Source: Bacteroidales bacterium
GTDB lineage: Bacteria > Bacteroidota > Bacteroidia > Bacteroidales > JAADJA01
Direction: 5' to 3'
Length of the DNA: 40,667 bases
Assembly (NCBI GenBank): GCA_016933115.1
Contig: JAFGBL010000043.1
Span: forward strand, 1-40,667
The translations under genes and the position numbers were made by a program. The notes below the pieces were generated by a model. It searched no databases. It saw only the letters and a list, made by a program, of their open reading frames with translations, and had not been told where the DNA came from. Below are positions 33,299 to 40,667 of this stretch, one piece after another (the first letter of the stretch is position 1; every line of letters begins with the position of its first letter).

Positions 33299-34024
33299 AT
33301 GCCTATCAACCATATAGAAGTTTGCTTTACTCCTGGCCTTTTTGATTTTCGTTTGATACGGAATGATTTTGTGGTGGTAGTTGTGGATGTCCTGAGGGCC
33401 GGAACCTCGATATGTGCTGCTTTTAAGAAAGGAATTGAAAAGATAATCCCAGTAGGAGACCTGGAAGAAGTTAAAAAATACAAGGATTCAGGTTACCTCG
33501 TTGCCGGTGAAAGGGATGGACTTCAACTGGATTTCGCCGATTTCGGCAATTCTCCAAATGAATTTGCTGATGTGGATTTGGAAAGTAAAACAATGGCATA
33601 TTCTACAACAAATGGGACCCAGGCAATTGAAATAGCCAGGAAAGCAGATTCTTTGGCAATTGGCACATTTTCCAACTTGACCAGTATTGCCGGGTGGCTA
33701 TCAGAGCAGGATAAAAATATAGTCATCCTATGCGCAGGATGGAAAAACGCCTTCAGCCTGGAAGACACGGTTTTTGCCGGTGCCCTGATTGAAAAGTTAA
33801 CATCAAATCAATATTACGGCATTGCGGGCGATTCGGTATTTGCCTCCCTGAAGTTATGGGAAATAGCAAAAATTGATTTGGATTCGTTTTTACGAATGGG
33901 TTCGCACTTTGAAAGATTAAAAAAAATAGGAGCAGAAGATGATTTTAAATTTGCATTGAAAATTGATTCCACACAAGTTGTTCCTGTTTTAAAAGATAAT
34001 TACCTGATAAATATAAGAAAATGA
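33299..34024 (+). CDS. comB: 2-phosphosulfolactate phosphatase family (ComB)
   Basis: Family signature regions are 'VVVVDVLRAGTSICAAFKKG', 'GERDGLQLDFADFGNSPNEF', 'AYSTTNGTQAIEIARKADSLAIGTFSNLTSIAGWL' and 'VILCAGWKNAFSLEDTVFAGALIEKL'. ComB removes phosphate from 2-phosphosulfolactate to give sulfolactate, an early step of coenzyme M synthesis in methanogens. In bacteria without coenzyme M it must serve another purpose, for example sulfolactate metabolism. The length of 241 residues is typical. ComA and ComC were not found here. It overlaps the peptidase gene by four bases (ATGA). Confidence 0.9.
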   Translation: MPINHIEVCFTPGLFDFRLIRNDFVVVVVDVLRAGTSICAAFKKGIEKIIPVGDLEEVKKYKDSGYLVAGERDGLQLDFADFGNSPNEFADVDLESKTMAYSTTNGTQAIEIARKADSLAIGTFSNLTSIAGWLSEQDKNIVILCAGWKNAFSLEDTVFAGALIEKLTSNQYYGIAGDSVFASLKLWEIAKIDLDSFLRMGSHFERLKKIGAEDDFKFALKIDSTQVVPVLKDNYLINIRK

Positions 34025-36072
34025 AAAAACAGATTTTTACAAGCATTGTTATGGTTGTAGTGATTTTAAGTGCATGCAATATGAGTAACAAAGAACAAAC
34101 AAAGGTTGAAAATCCCTCAAAAACGAAAGAGTTAAATTTTTTACTGGAACAGTTTGCCGACCTGAAAATAATGCGGTACCAGGTACCAGGGTTCGACAGT
34201 CTTACCCTGGACCAGAAAAAGCTGGTCTATTACCTGAGCCAGGCGGCGCTCTGGGGACGTGATATCATTTTTGACCAGAATTATAAATATAACCTGAAAA
34301 TTAGGAAAACGCTCGAAGCAATCTATAAAAATTATAAAGGTGACAGGGAGTCGGAAGATTTCAAAAATTTCGTTGTTTATCTGAAACGTGTCTGGTTTAG
34401 CAACGGCATTCACCACCATTATTCCATGGATAAATTCACTCCGGGATTTTCCCCGGCATATTTTAACGATTTGATCAAAAATTCCAAAGGTGCTGAATTT
34501 CCATTGGAACAAAATCAAACCCTGGATGAGTTTATTCCACAAATATCTTCTATTATTTTCGATCCTTCCATTGCCCCCAAAAGGGTGAGTCTCGACCCTA
34601 CCAGGGACCTGATAAAAAATTCTGCCTGTAATTTTTACGATGGCGTTAACGAAACCGAAGCTGAAAACTTCTATAACAAATTGAAGGACACAAATGATGC
34701 GGAACCTGTTTCTTACGGTTTAAATTCAAAACTGGTCAGGGAAAACGGTGTGATCAAAGAAGAGATTTATAAAATAGGAGGGTTGTATTCGGCTCCTCTT
34801 GAAAAAATTGTTTTTTGGCTTGAAAAAGCGCAAAATGTAGCTGAAAATGACCAGCAGAAAGAAGTGATTGGCAAACTGATCGATTTTTATCAAACCGGTG
34901 ATCTCAAGATTTATGATGATTTCAATATCGCCTGGGTAAAAGATCTGGATTCCAGGGTAGATTTTGTCAATGGTTTTACTGAAGTATATGGCGATCCCCT
35001 CGGATTAAAAGCTACCTGGGAATCGGTGGTAAATTTTAAAGACATTGAAGCCACCCGGCGGACAGAAATCATCAGTAAAAATGCCCAATGGTTCGAAGAT
35101 CATTCTCCAACTGATCCGAGGTTTAAAAAGAAAGAAGTGAAAGGTGTTTCCGCTAAAGTAATTACAGTTGCGCAGTTAGGAGGAGATTGCTATCCTTCCA
35201 CACCCATCGGAATTAACCTGCCCAATGCCGATTGGATCAGGAAAGAGTATGGATCCAAATCGGTTACAATGGAAAATATCACCTATGCATACGACCAGGC
35301 TGCTTTGGGTAACGGATTTTTGGAAGAATTTTGCTATTCGCCGGAAGAGATCGAACTGTCGAAAAAATACGGTTCATTGGCAGGTAACCTTCATACCGAT
35401 CTGCATGAATGCCTTGGCCATGGCTCGGGGCAACTACTTCCCGGAACAAGCCCGGATGCTTTGAAAAATTATTCTTCGGTTCTGGAAGAAGCCCGGGCCG
35501 ACCTTTTCGCACTTTATTATTTAATGGATGACAAAATGGTCGAACTGAAAATCATGCCCAGCCTTGATGTGGCCAAAGCTGAATACAACGGCTATATCAG
35601 AAACGGATTGATGACCCAGCTAACGAGGATTGAATTGGGCAAAAATATCGAACAGGCACATATGCGCAACCGCCAACTCATTGCAAAATGGTGCTTCAAA
35701 AAAGGAAGTGAAGATAACGTTATTGAAAAGGTAGTTAGAGGTGGTAAAACTTATATTAAAATAAATGATTACAATAAGTTACGTGATTTATTTGGAGAAT
35801 TGCTTGCAGAGGTGCAACGGATCAAATCGGAAGGGGATTACGAGGCAGGAAAAGCACTTGTTGAGACATACGGAGTGATAGTCGATTCCGATCTGCACAA
35901 AGAGGTGAAAACCCGTTTTGAAAAATTGAATATTGCACCATATGGCGGCTTCGTTAACCCGGTTTTCGAATTGACGGAAGAAAACGGAAGCATCACAGAT
36001 ATCAAAATCGTTTATCCGGAAAATTACACCGAACAAATGATGCATTATTCCACTTACTATTTAGCATTATAA
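34021..36072 (+). CDS. Dipeptidyl peptidase III (M49) lipoprotein
   Basis: The zinc-binding M49 motif HECLGH lies at residues 462-467, with the third ligand in 'EEARAD' (Glu489/Glu490). Family enzymes release dipeptides from peptide N-termini. The length of 683 residues fits, and the 'LHTDLHECLGHGSGQLLPG' region is typical. The start 'IVMVVVILSACNMSNKEQ' has a lipobox with Cys near residue 19, so this is an envelope form rather than the cytosolic one. It is the last gene of the gcvT operon and overlaps comB. A role in using extracellular or periplasmic peptides is likely. Confidence 0.93.
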   Translation: MKKQIFTSIVMVVVILSACNMSNKEQTKVENPSKTKELNFLLEQFADLKIMRYQVPGFDSLTLDQKKLVYYLSQAALWGRDIIFDQNYKYNLKIRKTLEAIYKNYKGDRESEDFKNFVVYLKRVWFSNGIHHHYSMDKFTPGFSPAYFNDLIKNSKGAEFPLEQNQTLDEFIPQISSIIFDPSIAPKRVSLDPTRDLIKNSACNFYDGVNETEAENFYNKLKDTNDAEPVSYGLNSKLVRENGVIKEEIYKIGGLYSAPLEKIVFWLEKAQNVAENDQQKEVIGKLIDFYQTGDLKIYDDFNIAWVKDLDSRVDFVNGFTEVYGDPLGLKATWESVVNFKDIEATRRTEIISKNAQWFEDHSPTDPRFKKKEVKGVSAKVITVAQLGGDCYPSTPIGINLPNADWIRKEYGSKSVTMENITYAYDQAALGNGFLEEFCYSPEEIELSKKYGSLAGNLHTDLHECLGHGSGQLLPGTSPDALKNYSSVLEEARADLFALYYLMDDKMVELKIMPSLDVAKAEYNGYIRNGLMTQLTRIELGKNIEQAHMRNRQLIAKWCFKKGSEDNVIEKVVRGGKTYIKINDYNKLRDLFGELLAEVQRIKSEGDYEAGKALVETYGVIVDSDLHKEVKTRFEKLNIAPYGGFVNPVFELTEENGSITDIKIVYPENYTEQMMHYSTYYLAL

Positions 36073-36094
36073 GATTAATAGGATTTGGATTTTG

Positions 36095-37171
36095 CTATTT
36101 GGCAAGTTTATAGATTTCACTTGTTGCAAGTAGAAAAGCACCTGTAACATATTCATCCGAATCTTCCCGGCTTACGGTACCTGGTTCCCGGGCAACCGGT
36201 TGCCCCCACTGAACTTTTCCATCGGGGCCAATGGATAATGCCAATCCATTCCAACCCTTTAATATCGTGTTGAAGTATTTTTCTCTTTCAAGATATCCAT
36301 TGTTGATGCCCCATGCCAGGGCATAAATAATGAAAGAACTGCCACTGGTCTCAGGTTCGGGGTACTCATCAACATCTTTGAGATTCGTTCTCCATAATCC
36401 GTCTTTTTGCTGGAGGGTTGAAAGCGCTTCTGCCATTTTTTGTAAAAGATCAGTGTAATAGGATTTTTCAGGATCATTTCCACCAAGGTAATCAATGATC
36501 CTTGGTATGCTTGCAATTGCCCACCCGTTGCCCCTTGACCAGAAGATTTTACGACCCGTTTCTACCGATTCTTCTTTGGCTGCTATATCCCTGTAAAATA
36601 GGTTCTCATCCCGGTCAAACAAACTATCGGCCAGTTCATGAAATATTTTATTACCATAATCAGCATACTTTTGATCCCGTGTAATTGAGGTCATCATCAC
36701 ATAGGCCGGAATACCAACGTACAAGGCATCCACATAATCCCAACCCTGATCAAAAGCGGAGTTGTCGTCTTCGATTTCTTTATCCATAAATCCCTTCGTT
36801 CTTTTGATCATGTTTTCATTATTTTCAAGGAAATAAAGCTTTAGGTAAGTTTGAGAACATGTCAGCCGGTTGGCCGGGTAAACCCATTCACTGCCGATAC
36901 GCCAGCCATGTTTGGCTCCCCAGTCAATCGCCTGATTAAGCAGGTTACTGTCGCCGGTAATTTCATAAAAAGCCATAATGCCAGTGTACCAGGTAGCTCG
37001 TTTCCAGTTTCTGTCGATATTTTTCCAGGATTGTGAGCGCTGGTAGTTATTTACGCTATACATCAATTTAATAATGGAATCAGTATCCGGTAATTGTTGC
37101 AAATTAATTTGTTGTCCGGAAACGCCAAACCAGATTGATGCAAAAAAGTAAAGAAGAAATTTCTTTTTCAT
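36095..37171 (-). CDS. Unsaturated glycuronyl hydrolase (GH88/GH105)
   Basis: The signal peptide covers residues 1-19 ('LLYFFASIWFGVSGQ'). The rest is an alpha/alpha-barrel with YteR-like features: 'WKRATWYTGIMAFYEITGD', 'FDQGWDYVDALYVGIPAYVMMTSIT' with the catalytic Asp region, 'FWSRGNGWAIASIPRIIDYL', 'QQKDGLWRTNL' and 'ETSGSSFIIYALAWGINNGYL'. Such enzymes remove the unsaturated uronic acid left by polysaccharide lyases on rhamnogalacturonan, ulvan or similar chains. The length of 358 residues is typical. No lyase, SusCD pair or other carbohydrate genes are adjacent, so the polysaccharide cannot be named. It stands alone. Confidence 0.9.
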   Translation of the reverse strand: MKKKFLLYFFASIWFGVSGQQINLQQLPDTDSIIKLMYSVNNYQRSQSWKNIDRNWKRATWYTGIMAFYEITGDSNLLNQAIDWGAKHGWRIGSEWVYPANRLTCSQTYLKLYFLENNENMIKRTKGFMDKEIEDDNSAFDQGWDYVDALYVGIPAYVMMTSITRDQKYADYGNKIFHELADSLFDRDENLFYRDIAAKEESVETGRKIFWSRGNGWAIASIPRIIDYLGGNDPEKSYYTDLLQKMAEALSTLQQKDGLWRTNLKDVDEYPEPETSGSSFIIYALAWGINNGYLEREKYFNTILKGWNGLALSIGPDGKVQWGQPVAREPGTVSREDSDEYVTGAFLLATSEIYKLAK

Positions 37172-37230
37172 TTCACTCTTGAAAAACGCTGAATAATTTC
37201 GGAGTTAAATTTACAAAATATTAGTGCATA

Positions 37231-37256
37231 AAAAAGCCGGGGTTTAACCCGGCTTC
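37231..37256 (-). terminator. Intrinsic terminator of the USP gene
   Basis: AAGCCGGG and CCCGGCTT form a perfect 8-bp stem. On the minus strand it is followed by a T-run (TTTTTT). It lies about 20 bases after the universal stress gene stop at 37275. Confidence 0.85.
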
Positions 37257-37274
37257 TTTACAATCCCCAACAAA

Positions 37275-38111
37275 TTATATCTTAAAAATCTTTTCCCAGT
37301 TGTACTTCCTTGGATTGATGCACATTACCGGGATTTGACTGGTATTGAAAATCATTTCTTCATCATAACTACCCAAAATGAATTTGGTAAAACTCTTGTC
37401 TGGGTTGGTCATGATCATGATCATATCTGCAAGGTTGGCCGTTGCGTAATCAATCACTTGTTTGGAAAAATTCCCACCTGATGATTTGATTGTTTTATAT
37501 TTTACATTTTCTTTATCAAAATGGTTGGTAATGATCGAAATGGTTTCTTTTAATTCGGGTATATCCAGTTGGTAGACATGAATTTCAGCTTCAAAATTTT
37601 TAGCAATAAAAGTGGCCCATTTGGTTTTTTCCCATGGACCTGCATCGCTTGTGATGGGCAATACGATTTTTTTATAACCTTGCTCGAAGGGTCTTTTTTG
37701 AACAACTATCACCGGCACCGGGGAGTTGGTGACCACCTTCAGGGCGAAGCTTCCGGTAAGTTTTTGCATCCCAACTTTACCATGTGTTCCCAGGTACATC
37801 AGGTTTGCATCAATATCTTTGGCAACCTCTCCAATGGTTGTGAAAATATCTCCCTCGCGTGATATTGTCATCACTTCAACCTTGTGTTGTGACCTTATTT
37901 CTTCAGCAATTTGCGATAATTTTATATCAATCGTATCAGCGCCTTCATTGTCTTTTTTAAGCTGGGCTTTTGTGTTTTTATCGATCACATGTAACAAGGC
38001 AATTTTGTTTTTCAGGAATTTGGCGGCTTCAACTGCCTGATTCATGGCATTGTTACATACTTCAGAAAAATCGGTAGGAACCAGAATGATGTTTTTCAAT
38101 GTTGTATCCAT
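37275..38111 (-). CDS. Tandem universal stress protein (UspA x2)
   Basis: Two Usp domains of about 140 residues are fused. The first (about 5-145) has 'ILVPTDFSEVCNNAMNQAVEAA', 'ALLHVID' and 'GTHGKVGMQKLTGSFALKVVTNSPVPVIVV', which keeps the GxxG-x9-G(S) ATP-binding pattern. The second (about 150-278) has 'KIVLPITSDAGPWEKTKWA' but ends 'MIMTNPDKSFTKFILGSYDEEMIFNTSQIPVMCI', where that glycine pattern is lost. So only the first domain is likely to bind ATP. Universal stress proteins help cells survive starvation or oxidative stress. It is a single gene with a promoter box upstream (38148-38155) and a terminator downstream. Confidence 0.92.
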   Translation of the reverse strand: MDTTLKNIILVPTDFSEVCNNAMNQAVEAAKFLKNKIALLHVIDKNTKAQLKKDNEGADTIDIKLSQIAEEIRSQHKVEVMTISREGDIFTTIGEVAKDIDANLMYLGTHGKVGMQKLTGSFALKVVTNSPVPVIVVQKRPFEQGYKKIVLPITSDAGPWEKTKWATFIAKNFEAEIHVYQLDIPELKETISIITNHFDKENVKYKTIKSSGGNFSKQVIDYATANLADMIMIMTNPDKSFTKFILGSYDEEMIFNTSQIPVMCINPRKYNWEKIFKI

Positions 38112-38147
38112 ACATTTTAGATTTGGGTAACGTCAAATAAATTGAAA

Positions 38148-38155
38148 CAAAAATA
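38148..38155 (-). promoter_or_regulatory. -7 box of the universal stress gene
   Basis: CAAAAATA reads TATTTTTG on the minus strand, an exact TAnnTTTG, about 37 bases upstream of the start. A weak -33 element (TTTC) lies at 38171-38174. Confidence 0.4.
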
Positions 38156-38185
38156 GAAAATTTTTTACAGGAAATTACAGTAAAA

Positions 38186-38773
38186 TTATTTTTTTAAACA
38201 AAGTAAAATTTCCAATTCCTCAATGTTTTTGAGTTTTTTTTCTCTCCTTAATTTTTTTGCCGATTCAGTATGATAATCATGGTTTTTCATGAATTGCAGT
38301 TGTTTTTCGTGCCAATCCCTGAGGGTCGTAACGATGCCCAACTGCTTCCATTCATATTGAAGGCGCTGGCTGATCAGGAAAATATCATCCCGCCCCAAAT
38401 AATCGAGGTCGGCATCAGCTATTATTTCTTCGAGTTTATTTGAAGGTTTTTGAGGAATTTCAGTCGACATGATCATCCCTTCAATTTTATCGATATCATC
38501 AATTGAGTATCCGTACTTGGGTAGGATTTCTTTGGCTAGTTTCACCGATTCCTTTTCATGTTGCTTATAAGATATGATAAACCCCAGGTCATGAAATACT
38601 ACGGCGGTTTTTAACAATTCCAGGTCATTTCCGTTTATTCCTTCCATTTGGGCCAACCTGATGGCTGCTTCCAGCACGTCCTGTGTATGCTGCGGAGAGT
38701 GGTATCTTAAATCGTCACTTAGCCCATGTTTGAGTTTATTAAAAACCAACTTTTTTACACCTTCGTAATCCAT
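38186..38773 (-). CDS. HD-domain phosphohydrolase
   Basis: The HD superfamily metal ligands are visible: His in 'YHSPQHTQDVLEAA' (near residue 24-30) and the pair in 'AVVFHDLGFI' (near residue 62). A later Asp lies in 'IIADADLDYLGRDD', which fits the usual fourth ligand. The length of 195 residues is short and no other domain is attached. Family members hydrolyse nucleotides, (p)ppGpp or cyclic dinucleotides, but the substrate is unknown. It lies between the universal stress gene and the cyclase gene on the same strand and may be co-transcribed with the latter (48-base gap). Confidence 0.85.
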   Translation of the reverse strand: MDYEGVKKLVFNKLKHGLSDDLRYHSPQHTQDVLEAAIRLAQMEGINGNDLELLKTAVVFHDLGFIISYKQHEKESVKLAKEILPKYGYSIDDIDKIEGMIMSTEIPQKPSNKLEEIIADADLDYLGRDDIFLISQRLQYEWKQLGIVTTLRDWHEKQLQFMKNHDYHTESAKKLRREKKLKNIEELEILLCLKK

Positions 38774-38821
38774 ATGTTCACTAAATTTATAATTCTAAAA
38801 CAGATTTTCTTTTATAATGTT

Positions 38822-40667
38822 TCAGTTCCATCTTATTGTTTGAATTCCATCCCAATCTTTCGGAACGCCATGCTTGATAAAATTGTCACATCGCTGAATG
38901 TACAATTCAGCGGTTTTATCCTCTTTATTGATATCGTAAACATTGGAAAATAGTTTGAAGGCGTCCTTAAAGTTTTGCATTTTATATGCATTTATGCCGG
39001 CAGAGAATATTTCTTTTGTTTTTATTTTCAGTTGTTTAACATCTTCAGGATCACCGTCAATAATTTCAAAAATATATACTGCTTCCTTTTTACCTTTCAC
39101 TTTTACAATATCCAGGAAACGATAATGATAGTGCGCCGGATCATTTAAACCTATGAGTGTGTCCTGGCTGATGATGATAGAACTGCCGTAAACCTTCGTT
39201 AATCCCTCAAGTCGTGCTGTCAGGTTTACGGCATCCGAAATTACGGTGCCATCCATACGGCCTTCACCACCGACAACTCCCAACATCAACTTTCCGCTAT
39301 GAATACCAATTCCGCTCTTAATGCTGGGTTTGCCAAACTGATCCATCACCTGGTTGAACTGGGATAATTTGATACGCATTTCAATGGCTGCATTGATGGC
39401 ATTTTCCGGCGATTCGCTGAACAGGGCCATAATGGAATCTCCGATGTACTTGTCAATAAAACCATTGTTGTTCCTGATGACCGGCTCCATATAACCCAGG
39501 TAGTAATTGAGGAAATCGAAATTTTCCTTGGGTGTCATCTGCTCTGAAATCTCCGTAAACGAGCGGATGTCGCTAAACAGCACCGTCATTTCTTTTTCAA
39601 CCTGGTCGCCCAGTTTAATCTCGACAAAACTTTTTTTACCCAAAAAATCCAAAAATTGACGGGGAACAAAATGGGAGTATGCGTCTGTCATTTTCGAAAT
39701 ATTCTGGATGTAATCTCCCAATTGCTGGGTCATATCGTTATATCCCTCGGTGAGTTCACCAATCTCATCATTGGTTCGCACAATTCCGAAATTATTCATC
39801 TTGCCGCTACCGGTTTCTTTCATATTCAGCAGCAACTCCTTAACCGGGAACACAATATCCTGGGTCGTCCATTTTACAAGAAATAAAATATAGATAAAGG
39901 CAATGAACACACTGGAGAAAATACCGCCAAACATCAGCAATGAATTGATGGCATTGAAATAGAAGAACCATTTGTTGGCAATGTTCTGGAAGGTTGTTTC
40001 CATATCTTGGCTGCCAAACTGGTCGCGGTATATCAGGTAATCGCCGTAAAGAATTTTTTTCTGGTCCTCCGAAAATTTATCGATGTGTAATTCGCTGAGT
40101 TGAGTAATGTTAAGAAATAGGTAAAAGACTACAAGGGTCAGGGGTAGGAGTGTAGTCATTGCTGCTGAAATCCACATCCTGTTCCTGATGCGGCCCACCT
40201 TGATGTTAAAAATCCTTTTTCTTAGCTCTTCCCTGCTAAAAATAAAATCAATGTATTTGATGTGAACCCTGTGTTTTTCCCAATAATATAAAAATAGCAG
40301 CGAAAGAACCGAAGCAATGATGGAAATATAGAAAAAGTTCATGAAAAGGCTTTTCTCCAGGTCATCGGTAAAAACCGATTTCGATATCATCATGGATGCC
40401 ATGTAAATATGTGCAGCAACCACCGAAATGCCCAAAATTGCGGTATTGATAACAGGTGATTTTAAAATGTATTTCTTGCAGAATTTTTGCAAGCCCGGTG
40501 ATATTTTTTTGTTTTTACGTTTTCGGGAAAAATAACGTTTAAAAGGAAGATTGAATATAAATCCGAGTAAAAACGCGATGAGTAACAAATTAAACAGAAA
40601 AAAAAGTGCTTTCCTGATCTGATCGGCATTGTTAGAGCCGCCTTGATTTTTATTTTGAGCCGGTACC
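38822..40667 (-). CDS. Membrane class III nucleotide cyclase, start beyond window
   Basis: The C-terminal part holds a class III cyclase domain: 'VLFSDIRSFTEISEQM' and 'IDKYIGDSIMALF' with the two metal-binding Asp, and 'VISDAVNLTARLEGL' with the Asn and Arg of the active site. A HAMP-like linker precedes it ('IVFPVKELLLNMKETG...NDEIGELTEGYNDM'). The N-terminal half has five hydrophobic segments. A small helical repeat follows the cyclase domain ('AYKMQNFKDAFKLFSNVYDI'). The product is likely cAMP. The first apparent start in the window is a TTG at 40588, but the frame stays open to the window edge with protein-like sequence ('QNKNQGGSNNADQIRKALFFLFNL'), so the gene is cut by the edge and the true start is outside. 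Confidence 0.9.
   Translation of the reverse strand, partial: VPAQNKNQGGSNNADQIRKALFFLFNLLLIAFLLGFIFNLPFKRYFSRKRKNKKISPGLQKFCKKYILKSPVINTAILGISVVAAHIYMASMMISKSVFTDDLEKSLFMNFFYISIIASVLSLLFLYYWEKHRVHIKYIDFIFSREELRKRIFNIKVGRIRNRMWISAAMTTLLPLTLVVFYLFLNITQLSELHIDKFSEDQKKILYGDYLIYRDQFGSQDMETTFQNIANKWFFYFNAINSLLMFGGIFSSVFIAFIYILFLVKWTTQDIVFPVKELLLNMKETGSGKMNNFGIVRTNDEIGELTEGYNDMTQQLGDYIQNISKMTDAYSHFVPRQFLDFLGKKSFVEIKLGDQVEKEMTVLFSDIRSFTEISEQMTPKENFDFLNYYLGYMEPVIRNNNGFIDKYIGDSIMALFSESPENAINAAIEMRIKLSQFNQVMDQFGKPSIKSGIGIHSGKLMLGVVGGEGRMDGTVISDAVNLTARLEGLTKVYGSSIIISQDTLIGLNDPAHYHYRFLDIVKVKGKKEAVYIFEIIDGDPEDVKQLKIKTKEIFSAGINAYKMQNFKDAFKLFSNVYDINKEDKTAELYIQRCDNFIKHGVPKDWDGIQTIRWN

Overview
The window looks like chromosome of a free-living or environmental member of the Bacteroidota, probably order Bacteroidales or a near relative. 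The evidence is several proteins with C-terminal type IX secretion (T9SS) sorting domains, many surface lipoproteins, TonB-dependent receptors with CarboxypepD-like N-termini, a FISUMP-domain protein, weak or absent Shine-Dalgarno sites, and repeated occurrences of the Bacteroidota promoter box TAnnTTTG. No rRNA, tRNA, CRISPR array, intact insertion sequence or phage gene was seen. Gene density is high except for about 4.75-6.3 kb.

Layout. 0.1-3.0 kb (minus): a probable operon of a FISUMP protein, a TPR protein and a small membrane protein. 3.2-4.75 kb (plus): two overlapping genes of unknown function, one membrane protein and one lipoprotein. 4.75-6.0 kb: AT-rich, gene-poor stretch with a tandem repeat, a hairpin and decayed-looking reading frames. 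6.0-11.0 kb (plus): a cobalamin-riboswitch operon with two T9SS-exported surface proteins, a BtuB-like TonB receptor and a BtuG-like propeller lipoprotein; every junction overlaps. 11.0-14.9 kb (minus): hemerythrin-domain protein, NarL/LuxR regulator with a pseudo-receiver, and a second TonB receptor. 15.0-16.2 kb: OsmC-like protein and a Nudix hydrolase. 16.3-18.05 kb (plus): ClpS, NfeD-like protein and flotillin FloA. 18.2-21.4 kb (plus): a long RelA/SpoT homologue whose hydrolase site looks dead, followed by an unfamiliar protein of about four OB-like repeats. 21.5-26.1 kb: a T9SS-exported CxxCH protein, a histidine kinase/response regulator pair and a divergent acidic T9SS cargo protein, with phased TTTAACC repeats between the last two. 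26.3-29.4 kb (plus): secreted intradiol dioxygenase-like lipoprotein, methyltransferase, NRK/uridine-kinase-like kinase and two thioredoxin-fold proteins. 29.5-31.4 kb (minus): FlaA1/WbpM-type sugar-nucleotide dehydratase. 31.4-36.1 kb (plus): tight operon gcvT, DUF5714, comB, M49 dipeptidyl peptidase III. 36.1-40.7 kb (minus): GH88/105 hydrolase, tandem universal stress protein, HD phosphohydrolase and a membrane class III nucleotide cyclase that runs off the right edge.

Best candidate for a little-described system: the B12 operon at 6.0-11.0 kb. The riboswitch gives the regulation and ligand, the receptor and propeller give outer-membrane capture, and the first two genes encode T9SS-sorted proteins of unassigned function. 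I infer a cobalamin acquisition apparatus in which T9SS cargo takes part in surface B12 capture. Second tier: the Rel homologue with its OB-repeat partner, the hemerythrin/pseudo-receiver/TonB-receptor module, and the two-component system facing a T9SS cargo gene across phased direct repeats.
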